A stretch of DNA of 32,361 bases from Clostridiales bacterium VE202-21 (GTDB lineage Bacteria > Bacillota > Clostridia > Lachnospirales > Lachnospiraceae), in NCBI GenBank assembly GCA_000509105.1, contig BAIF02000025.1:1-32361 (forward strand), in the 5' to 3' direction. Position numbers and translations under genes: made by a program. The notes under the pieces are model-generated. The model did no database searches. It saw only the letters and a program-made list of their open reading frames with translations, and was not told where the DNA came from. This document shows positions 24,985-32,361 of this stretch, piece after piece. Within the stretch, counting starts at the first letter, position 1; each line of letters starts with the position of its first letter.

Positions 24985-25518
24985 AATATACCTCCCAACA
25001 TAACCCGGATTATTTTCATATAATGATATTCTTAATTTTAAAAGACAGATGCTGGTAAATAAATTAAATTCGCAAGAATTTTACTAATTATACGATTAGT
25101 AATTATATAATTAGCTTATCACACCATAATTGTTTCTGCAAGACATATTGCTAAAAAATATACGTTCATACTTTTGTAGGAGATAGGAGATGTATTATTC
25201 AGGCTTTAATTTACAAATCTACTAACACCTGTAAAAATATCAATAAACATGTCTATAACTATATTAAAAAAGTCGGGAACGCATTGACTAATTAGAATTA
25301 TATTCTTCAAAAGCCAAAATAAACTGTTATATGACATATATTCACATATTTTGTGTTTAACATAGAACATCTCACAGAAATGTGCGATAATAAGTCTGTT
25401 ACTTTTCAAATCTGCTAAGGTAATTAATTATGAAGCAAATACATCATAGAATCCGTTCTCCATGCAGTCCTTTTCCTGAAGAACCCTGACAACAGATTAC
25501 TAAAGAGAGGTGGTTATC
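24985..25518. other. AT-rich intergenic region
   Basis: No convincing gene is seen here. The only clear structure is the inverted repeat described at 25081-25102. A 67-codon minus-strand frame at 25206-25409 lacks a ribosome site and family features and is considered chance. Confidence 0.6.
25081..25102. promoter_or_regulatory. 8-bp inverted repeat upstream of ATPase gene
   Basis: TTACTAAT and ATTAGTAA form a perfect repeat with a 6-nt spacer, about 97 nt upstream of the ATPase start codon. It could be an operator, but no promoter boxes were firmly placed. Confidence 0.4.
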
Positions 25519-26460
25519 ATGAAATACAATTACAGGCAACAGGCAGCACTTGCAGGTGAGTTCGTAGAGGTACTATCAATAGAGAGAAACCAGGGAGCAA
25601 AAACATTATATGCTTACAAAAATGATGTTGATAATATGATTAAATGGGTTGATCTCCGCGGTTACAACGAATTAGATGCTGATACCATTATGTTGTATTT
25701 TTTATATCTACAAAACGAAATTGAATTGTCTCCTCGCAGTATCCGACGCAAATATGTTTCTATCAGACAATATTGCGATTTTGTAAATAAGGTACTTGAA
25801 ATGAAAGAGGTATTTTTTAAATTTTCTTCGCGCAAATTTCAGATCCCTAAAAATTTACCCAAAATCTTGTCAAAAACCGAAATTCAAAGCTTGATTTCTT
25901 CAGTCTCTGCTGAATTTCAATCGGTATCCTCTGAATATCATCGCCGTCTTTGCATTCGTAATATGTGTATTATAGAGCTCTTATTTTGCCTGGGCCTTAG
26001 AATTGGTGAGATTGCCGCTTTAGATATCGAGGACTATAATCGAGAGGATTGTTCCGTTCTTATACATGGAAAAGGTAAAAAGGAACGAATGCTATTTATA
26101 TCATCGCCGATTGTATGTCAAAAACTGAATAACTGGCTATTAACACGCCGGGAAATGTCGCCAGAGGATTCAGCAATGTTTGTTAATAAATCAGGGGGCC
26201 GACTGAGTATCTTTAGTATAGAAAATATTTATTATAAATATAGGGAACTTTCAAAAATAAATCCACATTCAACGCCGCACTATCTCCGTCATAGTCTTGC
26301 GACCCAGCTTCTGAATAATGGAGCAAATATTCGGGATGTACAAGAATTGATGGGACATAACAGTATAGTGACCACACAAATTTATACAGAAGTATCCCTA
26401 AATAGGCAGAAAGAAGTCTTGATGAAATATAACGGGAGGAATTTTATGAGTACCAAATAA
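25519..26460 (+). CDS. Tyrosine recombinase (XerC/XerD-type)
   Basis: This 313-residue recombinase starts at ATG 25519 with AGAGAGG upstream. It has an N-terminal SAM-like DNA-binding domain (about 8-100) and a catalytic domain with the complete set of active-site residues: Arg161 (GLRIGEI), Lys185 (HGKGKKER), His254 and Arg257 (HYLRHSL), His280 (LMGHNS) and nucleophile Tyr289 (QIYTEV). Size and sequence are closer to Xer-type recombinases than to phage or Tn916 integrases. It is not part of a visible operon and lies just outside the probable left edge of the mobilizable element, so it may belong to an older insertion. Confidence 0.9.
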   Translation: MKYNYRQQAALAGEFVEVLSIERNQGAKTLYAYKNDVDNMIKWVDLRGYNELDADTIMLYFLYLQNEIELSPRSIRRKYVSIRQYCDFVNKVLEMKEVFFKFSSRKFQIPKNLPKILSKTEIQSLISSVSAEFQSVSSEYHRRLCIRNMCIIELLFCLGLRIGEIAALDIEDYNREDCSVLIHGKGKKERMLFISSPIVCQKLNNWLLTRREMSPEDSAMFVNKSGGRLSIFSIENIYYKYRELSKINPHSTPHYLRHSLATQLLNNGANIRDVQELMGHNSIVTTQIYTEVSLNRQKEVLMKYNGRNFMSTK

Positions 26461-26586
26461 GTTAACTAAAATTATACTATATGTTAGAAAAGTATAAGAA
26501 TTAAACATAAAATTTTATATCTGATTTTTGATTATCCGCATAAACACTATACTTTCAAGCATTTTGAAATATAGGAAAGCACTCAT

Positions 26587-26628
26587 TTTACCACGAATTT
26601 ACCACGATTGAATGAGCCTTGATATGAC
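26587..26628. repeat. Direct repeats and 15-mer near probable left end of mobilizable element
   Basis: TTTACCACGA occurs twice with an 11-bp period (26587-26596, 26598-26607). It is followed by GAGCCTTGATATGAC (26614-26628), which recurs exactly, inverted, between the excisionase and integrase genes (31795-31809). The arrangement resembles arm-type sites bound by Tn916-family integrase or excisionase, suggesting the element's left end is close by. The exact attachment core was not identified. Confidence 0.5.
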
Positions 26629-26639
26629 GTAAGAATTTG

Positions 26640-26670
26640 AAAAGGACACCGTATAGTTTGGTGTCCTTTT
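26640..26670. terminator. Bidirectional terminator downstream of surface-protein gene
   Basis: AAAAGGACACC and GGTGTCCTTTT form a perfect 11-bp stem with a 9-nt loop, A-rich on one side and T-rich on the other. It lies 45 nt beyond the surface-protein stop codon on the minus strand. Confidence 0.8.
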
Positions 26671-26714
26671 ACATGAAAATCATTAGTCGCTATTGATTGT
26701 TATTATACATTTTG

Positions 26715-28826
26715 TTAATTGTTCTTATTTCTTTTACGTTTTTTACCGAATAAAACAGCTAATACACCGGTTGAACCAGCAAACATAGAAGTAAACAATC
26801 CTACGTTTGTCATATCACCTGTTTTTACAGGGTTCTTTTGTCCGCTAGGCTTTGTTGGAGTAGTTGGCTTGCTCGGTTTCTGTGGCTGTTGTGGACTTAC
26901 AGGTTTATTTGTTGCTTTTTCTTTTACGGTAACTGTAATTGTTTTTTCAGTAATTGCACCATTTTTATCTACTACACGGAAAGTTACATGATAAGTGCCA
27001 GCCTTAGAAGTATCTACATCATTTGCAATAATGTTATCTTTTGTTAAAATAATCGTTCCGTCCTCTTTATCTGTTGCTGTCACATTTGCCAATGGATCGA
27101 ACGTATCGCCTACATTCAATGTAACATCATTTGCTGAAATGATTGGAGCAGAGTTAAGGTCGCCTGTATTTTGTTTCACAGTTACAGTAATCGTTTTTTT
27201 AGCAGAAGCTCCGTTTTTATCTGTTACTTTATAAGTCACATGGTAAGTACCAGCCTTAGAAGTATCTACATCATTTGCAACAATATTATCTTTTGTCAAA
27301 GTGATAGTTCCGTCCTCTTTATCTGTTGCTGTTACATTTGCCAATGGGTCGAAAGTATCGCCTACATTCAATGTAACATCATTTGCAGAAATAGTTGGTG
27401 CTGTATTATCTTCTCCTTGTGAGTTTAACGATAATTCTACTTTTAAAACAACGTTTCCGTCTTTATAAGTACCGCAATCATACTCATAAGTAACTGGTTT
27501 TTTTACATCATCTACCGTTATAATTCCTGTATCTTTATCTAAAGTTCCATTTGCAGTAACTTTTACTTTTGAAATATCTATTCCTTGTTCAACATCTTTT
27601 TTTAAGTCGATTTTATTCCCTTTAATATCAATATAACCGTTGCCTACAAAAGCATGATTATTTTCAAGAACTTTATTCTCTCCGACATTTAACCAGTATA
27701 AATCATCGCAAATTAATTTTTTAATTTTTGTGTTTTTACTTATATCAAGACCTCTTATCCCTTGTTCAAAAATTTCACCGCAACGTAGCATTTCAAGTTC
27801 TAAATTATTGCTTAAATCTAATTTTTTAATAGTTGTATCATGACAAAAAAGGCGTGTCAGTTTTGTGTTTTTTGTTACATCTAATTCAGCTATATTTGTC
27901 ATATAACATGATAGTTGTTTCAAATTAGGGTTCTTACTTATATCAAGTGTTTTTACTTTTGTATCTCCTATATCTAAAGTGACTAATTGCGGATTATGTG
28001 TGACATCAAGTTCCATTAATCCTGTATTGCTACAAGATAGTTGTTCTAAGTTAGGATTGTTTGTTACATCTAAATTGGAAATAGAGGTACTATCTGCAAA
28101 TAACGTATTCAATTTTTCATTCTTAGATACATCAAGACTGTTAATTGATGTATTATCGCAAAGGAAAGCTTCCAAATTCGGATAACGTGTTAAATCAACG
28201 CTTCCTACTTTTGAAGAACGACAATCTAATCTTTTTAAAGATGAGTTTTTAACCGGACTTAAGTCTGAAACAGAAGTCGTAGAAACATCTAAAGACTGCA
28301 AATTTGTTAGATATTGAATACCCTCTAATGAAGATATCGTTTTCATACCATGTAAGTTTAAGAATTGGGCTTTTGATATTTCATCAACAGATAACACACT
28401 ATCGCCGTCTTTATCAAATTCTGCAATGATTTGTTCTCTAAATACTTTGTCTGGAAAATGTGTTTCATCAATAGCAATGCTTCCAGCTTTTACTTCTGTA
28501 TTTTTGCTTGCTTCAACGGTCTTATCTTCGGTAACCACTTCTTTTTCTGGTGTTGCAGGTGTTTCCTGTTTTGTACTTTCTTCTTTTAAAGTTTCTGCAT
28601 TTTCAGCAGTTTCTTCCTGTTCCTTGTCTGTTATATTCTCTTGTACTTCTGCGTTTTCTGTTTTCTGTTCCACAGGAACTTGCTCTGTCTTGTTTTCTTC
28701 TACAACGGCTTCCTGCACAACTTCTGTGTTTTCCTGTGCCATGACAGGAGTAGGAAGCCCTGTAAGTGCAGTTGTTGTTCCAATCATCAATGCGGAACTT
28801 ACTGCAAGGACTTGTTTTTTCTTCAT
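26715..28826 (-). CDS. Cell-wall-anchored leucine-rich-repeat surface protein
   Basis: This 703-residue secreted protein is probably linked to peptidoglycan by a sortase. It has a signal peptide (1-30, cleavage after PVMA), a Glu/Lys/Thr-rich spacer (31-110), and an EF-hand-like loop, DKDGDSVLSVDE (138-149), with acids at the calcium positions. About ten leucine-rich repeats of 21 residues follow (165-390; pattern L..L.C..T.I..LDVS.N). Two nearly identical 84-residue bacterial Ig-like domains occupy 476-559 and 560-643, then a Pro/Lys/Thr-rich wall segment. The C-terminal sorting signal is NPVKTG (665-670), a hydrophobic stretch and KKRKRNKNN. Internalin-type repeats suggest adhesion. AAGGAG precedes the start. 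It is the cargo of the mobilizable element. Confidence 0.9.
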   Translation of the reverse strand: MKKKQVLAVSSALMIGTTTALTGLPTPVMAQENTEVVQEAVVEENKTEQVPVEQKTENAEVQENITDKEQEETAENAETLKEESTKQETPATPEKEVVTEDKTVEASKNTEVKAGSIAIDETHFPDKVFREQIIAEFDKDGDSVLSVDEISKAQFLNLHGMKTISSLEGIQYLTNLQSLDVSTTSVSDLSPVKNSSLKRLDCRSSKVGSVDLTRYPNLEAFLCDNTSINSLDVSKNEKLNTLFADSTSISNLDVTNNPNLEQLSCSNTGLMELDVTHNPQLVTLDIGDTKVKTLDISKNPNLKQLSCYMTNIAELDVTKNTKLTRLFCHDTTIKKLDLSNNLELEMLRCGEIFEQGIRGLDISKNTKIKKLICDDLYWLNVGENKVLENNHAFVGNGYIDIKGNKIDLKKDVEQGIDISKVKVTANGTLDKDTGIITVDDVKKPVTYEYDCGTYKDGNVVLKVELSLNSQGEDNTAPTISANDVTLNVGDTFDPLANVTATDKEDGTITLTKDNIVANDVDTSKAGTYHVTYKVTDKNGASAKKTITVTVKQNTGDLNSAPIISANDVTLNVGDTFDPLANVTATDKEDGTIILTKDNIIANDVDTSKAGTYHVTFRVVDKNGAITEKTITVTVKEKATNKPVSPQQPQKPSKPTTPTKPSGQKNPVKTGDMTNVGLFTSMFAGSTGVLAVLFGKKRKRNKNN
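26898..27401 (-). repeat. Tandem 252-bp repeat encoding two Ig-like domains
   Basis: Two copies of a 252-bp unit (84 codons) lie head to tail, and long stretches are almost identical at the nucleotide level, for example the segment starting TCCTCTTT at 27061 and again at 27313. Recombination between them could gain or lose a domain without shifting the frame. Confidence 0.85.
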
Positions 28827-28869
28827 AGTTTGTTCACTCCTTATTTTTCATAAATTCTTTGCATAGAAA

Positions 28870-28910
28870 AACGCACAAACTCCCCCTTATAACTGGATAA
28901 TCTGTGCGTT
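28870..28910 (-). terminator. Terminator-like hairpin in surface-protein mRNA leader
   Basis: On the minus strand, AACGCACA and TGTGCGTT form an 8-bp stem with a 25-nt loop, followed directly by TTTTT-like sequence. It lies 44 nt upstream of the start codon and may attenuate expression. Confidence 0.55.
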
Positions 28911-28950
28911 CTGTTTATTATTGATAGAATTGAAAAAAGGGCAGAATTTA

Positions 28951-28988
<38 letters not shown>

Positions 28989-29175
28989 GCAAGCGTAACA
29001 ATGTGTGAACATGACTGTCAACCCTTTCTTTCAAAAAAATTCAATCCTTGCTTCTATACAAAAAACATTATACTGGAAACAAACACCTCTTTCAATCTTT
29101 TTATGCGTGCAAGATAAAAAAAATTGAGACATCACACTTTTCCTTTTTTCCTCTTGAGTACCCACAACAGAAAAG

Positions 29176-29236
29176 AAAAAGCCCTGTCAAGAGCTTGCCA
29201 CCATTGGTGGTGCTTTGCACTCTTGATCGGGCTTTT
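29176..29236. terminator. Bidirectional terminator between repressor and surface-protein genes
   Basis: AAAAAGCCC-GTCAAGAG pairs with CTCTTGAT-GGGCTTTTT across a long stem containing a nested CCACCA/TGGTGG hairpin. It lies just past the repressor stop codon on the minus strand. Confidence 0.75.
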
Positions 29237-29269
29237 TGTTTGCTGTATCTTCTCGCAAGAGGAAAAAGA

Positions 29270-29890
29270 TTACTCGTCCTCATCATCAAAATGGTTATTT
29301 CTTAATACTTCCCGTAACAGTTCCATATCCTCTTTTGAGTTCGGATTTATCATTTTCACGACTTGATAAGGTGTCCTATATTTATGTCCCTCTATGCTTT
29401 CCCCAAACATATCCATACTGTATAAATCATCATAGCGGTCTAGTAATTTTTGAAACTTCAAATGCTGGATAAATTCTTTGATTGGGTAAAGGTCGGACGC
29501 TTCAATGCTTTTCCCGTTGATATAGTCTGTAATGTATTCCCGTAACTTTTCCAATTCATATTCCAGCCATTCTTCCTCGCTGTCAAAGAAGTTATCATAG
29601 TGTCCGTGTTTCAGTTCTGCATTTAGACGTTCTTCTGTTCTTAAAAACTGACAGACTTCTTTTTCAGACTGATTGACATACTTCCATTCTCCCGATAATA
29701 ATTCATTCGGCGTTACGTCCAGCACTTCCATTATCTTTTCCAGCGTTTCATAAGCAGGATAGTTCAACCCTCTTTCAATCTTGGAAAGGCTCTGCATATT
29801 GATACCGATTTTGTCCGCAAGTTCCTGTTGTTTCATTCCCCTAAATTTTCTTATGGTCTGTATATTATTTCCTAAATGGCTTATTTTCAT
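29270..29890 (-). CDS. XRE-family repressor of mobilizable element
   Basis: This 206-residue regulator has an N-terminal XRE/Cro-cI helix-turn-helix (residues about 5-62, MKQQELADKIGINMQSLSKIERGLNYP). It has a long acidic C-terminal domain (about 70-206, FFDSEEEWLEYELEKLREYI and ending HFDDEDE) that I do not recognise. The ATG at 29890 has GGAGG 7 nt upstream; the ATG at 29905 overlaps that site and is less likely. It is divergent from the relaxase-xis-int genes across a region with operator-like repeats, so it probably represses excision and transfer. Confidence 0.85.
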   Translation of the reverse strand: MKISHLGNNIQTIRKFRGMKQQELADKIGINMQSLSKIERGLNYPAYETLEKIMEVLDVTPNELLSGEWKYVNQSEKEVCQFLRTEERLNAELKHGHYDNFFDSEEEWLEYELEKLREYITDYINGKSIEASDLYPIKEFIQHLKFQKLLDRYDDLYSMDMFGESIEGHKYRTPYQVVKMINPNSKEDMELLREVLRNNHFDDEDE

Positions 29891-29973
29891 TGCACAACCC
29901 TCCATATCTCGTTATATCTTCACTGTTATAAGTCTATCATGCTTAATATGATTTGTAAAGACAAAAAAAGATA

Positions 29974-30029
29974 TTGACAAATAAGCATATAAGAATTACT
30001 ATGCTATTGTGAGTGAATAAGCACAATAG
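29974..30029 (+). promoter_or_regulatory. Promoter and operator for relaxase operon
   Basis: TTGACA (29974-29979), a 17-nt spacer and TACTAT (29997-30002) form a plus-strand promoter. A perfect 8-bp inverted repeat (CTATTGTG / CACAATAG, 30004-30029, 10-nt spacer) covers the expected start site. Extra half-site-like ATAAGC and GCTTA words occur at 29941-29988. The divergent XRE repressor is the likely ligand. Confidence 0.7.
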
Positions 30030-30156
30030 AATGAAATACAAAAACATTCAAAAAGAAATCCCCATCTGATTAAACCCGTAGATATGAATATTGGTTGAAA
30101 TGGAACTTGTTAGAAAAGGCAAAACAGGACTTGCTGACAAAGTATTTCTGACACGG

Positions 30157-30273
30157 TGGCGGAAGCCTCTCAGGCTTACCGCCATGACACCTTGTGTCAA
30201 GGGGAAGAAATGCTTTGTCGGCTGGCGAGCCTGCGAGCCTTGACTGTGCCCCCGTTATCTAACAGGGGGGCAC
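30157..30273 (+). other. oriT: Probable origin of transfer (oriT)
   Basis: This non-coding stretch directly upstream of the relaxase gene holds three hairpins: TGGCGG-AAGCCT with its complement (30157-30184), TGACAC/GTGTCA (30185-30199) and GTGCCCCC/GGGGGCAC (30246-30273). The last, with TCTAACAGGGGGG on its right arm, closely resembles the ICEBs1/Tn916 nick region, in which a C-run and a G-run flank a CTAACA core. The relaxase should nick within or beside CTAACA. The first two hairpins may belong to oriT or to a single-strand origin. The rest of 30030-30416 holds no gene. Confidence 0.75.
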
Positions 30274-30416
30274 TATTTCACAAAAGACAAGTCAAAAACC
30301 ATACAACCCCAAACCTGTGAGTAGTAATGAGAAGTTTTAAGAAGATAGTAATTTCACATTCTTTTGAATAGTGGTTTACAGGTATTTCAAGGCTGTTGTG
30401 GGATTGGAGGAATACA

Positions 30417-31559
30417 ATGAACAATTTAGAATTTGCACTTGAAATGAAGAACAAACGTCTTGCAAGCGGTCTTTCACAAGGAGAACTTGCAAGTCTTACC
30501 CATGTATCAAGATATAGTATCAACCGCTTTGAGAACGGAAAAGCCAACGCAAGTAAAGAAACACAGAACATTATCCTGCGTTGTCTGAATTACTATGTCT
30601 GTGATAAGCCTTTTTATCTGCTCGTTGATTATCTGTCTGTCCGTTTTCCAACGACTGACGCATTAGAAGTTATCCGAAAGGTGCTTGGCATGAAAGCGGA
30701 CTATTTTATCCATTATGACTATGGGTATTATGGCTATAAGGAGCATTATGCCTACGGGGAAATCAAGGTCATGGCTTCTGATGATGAACACATGGGTGTA
30801 TTTTTAGAATTAAAAGGGGCAGGCTCACGCAACATGGAATATGTCTTACAGGCACAGAACAGGGATTGGTATTCATTTTTAAACCGCTGTCTTGACTGTG
30901 GCGGTGTTATCCGACGTTTTGACTTGGCAATCAATGATATGTGCGGTCTGCTGGATATTCCCGTTTTGTCTGAAAAATACAAAAATGGCGGTGCGGATTG
31001 TCGCTGTAAAAACTATGAAAATGTACAAGGTGGAAAACTAAGCGAAAAAAAACGTAATTTAGCAAGTACCCTTTATATCGGCTCAAAGGCAAGCACAAAA
31101 TATTTCTGCCTGTATGAAAAACAAAAGGAGCAGGCAACCAAAAAGAAACATACGGATATTATCAACCGTTTTGAAATTCGTCTGCGTGATAAAAAGGCAG
31201 TACAGGCAGTTGAGGAATTGTTATTGACATATAACCCTCATGGGTTGGTGTTTTACCTTATTACTGATTTTGTGCAATTTCCCGATTATCCGCTGTGGGA
31301 GATATTCATTTCCCATGACAGTTTACCTTTTGAAATGAACCCCGTACCTGTCAATATGGAACGCACTCTGCAATGGCTGGAAAGACAGGTCATGCCGTCA
31401 ATCGTGATGATAGAGGAAATCGACAGGCTGACAGGCTCAAACTACATGAAAATGATTGATGAATGTACCCACCTTTCCGAAAAACAGGAAATGCTTGTAG
31501 AACAGATGTGTACGGATATAGCAGATGTAATCGAAAGTGAGGGGGTGTTTTATGAGTAA
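30417..31559 (+). CDS. mobT: Relaxase / replication initiator of Rep_trans (MobT, NicK-like) family
   Basis: This 380-residue protein begins with an XRE-like helix-turn-helix (about 5-60, [25 protein letters not shown]). A Rep_trans domain of the pT181-Rep/ICEBs1-NicK/Tn916-Orf20 type follows (about 65-330; [68 protein letters not shown]). Tyr in the LYEKQ segment is the likely DNA-linking residue, by family analogy. It nicks oriT, the candidate for which lies just upstream. ATG 30417 follows GGAGG. The stop overlaps the xis start. Confidence 0.88.
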   Translation: MNNLEFALEMKNKRLASGLSQGELASLTHVSRYSINRFENGKANASKETQNIILRCLNYYVCDKPFYLLVDYLSVRFPTTDALEVIRKVLGMKADYFIHYDYGYYGYKEHYAYGEIKVMASDDEHMGVFLELKGAGSRNMEYVLQAQNRDWYSFLNRCLDCGGVIRRFDLAINDMCGLLDIPVLSEKYKNGGADCRCKNYENVQGGKLSEKKRNLASTLYIGSKASTKYFCLYEKQKEQATKKKHTDIINRFEIRLRDKKAVQAVEELLLTYNPHGLVFYLITDFVQFPDYPLWEIFISHDSLPFEMNPVPVNMERTLQWLERQVMPSIVMIEEIDRLTGSNYMKMIDECTHLSEKQEMLVEQMCTDIADVIESEGVFYE

Positions 31560-31758
31560 TGCACAGGATATTCCCGTATGGGAAAAATATACCCTTACCA
31601 TTGAAGAAGCGTCAAAGTATTTCCGTATCGGAGAAAACAAGTTAAGACGCTTGGCAGAGGAAAACAAGGGCGCTGGCTGGCTCATTATGAATGGCAACCG
31701 CATACAGATTAAACGCCGACAGTTTGAACAGGTTATTGACAAATTGGACGCAATCTAA
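31552..31758 (+). CDS. xis: Tn916-type excisionase
   Basis: This 68-residue winged-helix protein is nearly the same as Tn916 Xis, with [34 protein letters not shown] and the LDAI ending. It bends DNA at the element ends and helps integrase excise the element. The start ATG 31552 overlaps the relaxase stop codon (ATGAGTAA), with GAGGGGG upstream, so expression is coupled to the relaxase. In Tn916 itself xis is not fused to the relaxase operon, so this coupling is a compact variation. Confidence 0.95.
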   Translation: MSNAQDIPVWEKYTLTIEEASKYFRIGENKLRRLAEENKGAGWLIMNGNRIQIKRRQFEQVIDKLDAI

Positions 31759-31765
31759 TGCAAAT

Positions 31766-31809
31766 GAGCCTTGTATGTGTTATGATGAACACAAGTCATA
31801 TCAAGGCTC
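31766..31809 (+). promoter_or_regulatory. Hairpin between xis and int with repeated 15-mer
   Basis: GAGCCTTG and CAAGGCTC, with inner TGTGTT/AACACA pairing, form a long stem-loop 8 nt after xis and 27 nt before int. Its right arm contains the exact reverse complement of the 15-mer at 26614-26628. It could be an attenuator for int or a recombination-protein binding site. Confidence 0.6.
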
Positions 31810-31836
31810 TTTCCAACAAGGAAAGGAGCAGACACC

Positions 31837-32361
31837 ATGAAAGAAAAAAGACGGGATAGTAAAGGACGTATCCTGCATACTGGAGAGAGCCAACGAACAG
31901 ACGGGAAATACTTATATAAATATGTAGACGCATTTGGAAACACAAAATATGTGTATGCTTGGAGATTGACACCCACAGACCCGACACCAAAGGAAAAACG
32001 GGAAAAACCCTCACTTCGTGAACTGGAACAGCAGATAAGACGGGATATTGAGGACGGTATCGACAGCACAGGCAAGAAAATGACGCTTTGCCAACTCTAT
32101 GCCAAACAGAACTTACAGAGGGCAAATGTGAAGAAAAGCACACAAAAACAACGGGAACAACTCATGCGGTTATTGAAAGAGGACAAATTAGGTGCTAGGA
32201 GCATTGATACAATCAAGCCCTCTGACGCTAAAGAATGGGCGTTACGCATGAAAGACAAGGGCTTTTCCTATAACACCATTAACAACCATAAACGCTCGTT
32301 AAAAGCGTCATTCTATATCGCCATACAAGACGATTGTGTAAGGAAGAACCCTTTTGATTTT
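31837..32361 (+). CDS. int: Tn916-type integrase, cut by window end
   Basis: Only the first 175 residues are in the window; the full protein should be about 400. The N-terminal arm-binding domain (MKEKRRDSKGRILHTGESQR, then YLYKYVDAFGNTKYVYAW) and the core-binding segment (KKMTLCQLYAKQN, SIDTIKPSDAKEWALRM, NNHKRSLKASFYIAIQDDC) match Tn916 Int closely. The catalytic Arg-His-Arg-Tyr part lies beyond the end. AAAGGAG precedes ATG 31837. It integrates and excises the element with Xis. Confidence 0.95.
   Translation, partial: MKEKRRDSKGRILHTGESQRTDGKYLYKYVDAFGNTKYVYAWRLTPTDPTPKEKREKPSLRELEQQIRRDIEDGIDSTGKKMTLCQLYAKQNLQRANVKKSTQKQREQLMRLLKEDKLGARSIDTIKPSDAKEWALRMKDKGFSYNTINNHKRSLKASFYIAIQDDCVRKNPFDF

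Noticed and set aside
25206..25409. 67-codon minus-strand frame
   Set aside because: No ribosome site, no recognisable family and AT-rich chance composition.
25519..26460. Tyrosine recombinase as the integrase of the mobilizable element
   Set aside because: The element has its own Tn916-type Int and Xis at the other end, and the recombinase lies outside the repeats that mark the probable left end.
28426..28866. 146-codon plus-strand frame rich in Ser, Val and Phe
   Set aside because: It is antisense to the signal peptide and Glu/Lys/Thr-rich spacer of the surface protein; its composition mirrors that low-complexity region.

Overview
The window looks like a chromosomal segment of an anaerobic gut Firmicute, most likely Lachnospiraceae or a close Clostridial relative. 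The basis is strong AGGAGG-type ribosome sites, solute-binding lipoproteins with an LTAC lipobox, sugar ABC operons that lack their own ATPase (a shared MsmX-type ATPase is presumably elsewhere), and Tn916/ICEBs1-type mobile genes. No rRNA, tRNA or CRISPR array was seen.

Layout. (1) 181-4923: a sugar ABC transporter (binding lipoprotein and two permeases) with a GH43 beta-xylosidase, i.e. xylo-oligosaccharide uptake and cleavage. (2) 5014-7085: an intact IS1182-family insertion sequence bounded by strong hairpins. (3) 7233-15752: a LacI-type regulator, a second sugar ABC transporter, a GH116 beta-glycosidase and a GH13 alpha-glucosidase. The pairing of alpha- and beta-acting enzymes suggests a mixed-linkage or decorated glucoside. 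(4) 15803-17367: a GntR/FCD regulator with nearby palindromes and a 3'-truncated larA-like gene. (5) 17413-19321, minus strand: trxA-trxB-rrf2, with a near-consensus promoter and a perfect palindrome over the start site. (6) 19398-20597: a short-chain dehydrogenase resembling Comamonas 3-alpha-hydroxysteroid dehydrogenase, followed by a small NTF2-fold protein that keeps the Tyr and Asp spacing of ketosteroid isomerase. This is a candidate two-gene steroid or related small-molecule module.

(7) 20714-22993: an IS21-family element with intact istB but an istA broken by an internal inversion of about 165 bp. It abuts a VanZ-like gene that has lost its start. (8) 23578-26460: a DUF234-type ATPase and a lone tyrosine recombinase in AT-rich DNA. 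(9) About 26.6 kb to the window end: the left and central part of a compact mobilizable element. It carries a cell-wall-anchored leucine-rich-repeat surface protein, an XRE repressor, a divergent promoter with an operator palindrome, an ICEBs1/Tn916-like oriT, a Rep_trans/MobT-type relaxase, a Tn916-type excisionase and a Tn916-type integrase cut by the window end. No conjugation machinery lies between the cargo and the recombination genes, so it looks like an integrative mobilizable element that would borrow a helper's secretion system. The surface protein leader has nine TGTC repeats and a terminator-like hairpin, suggesting variable expression.

Functions are assigned by recognising sequence motifs and families by eye; no database search was run.
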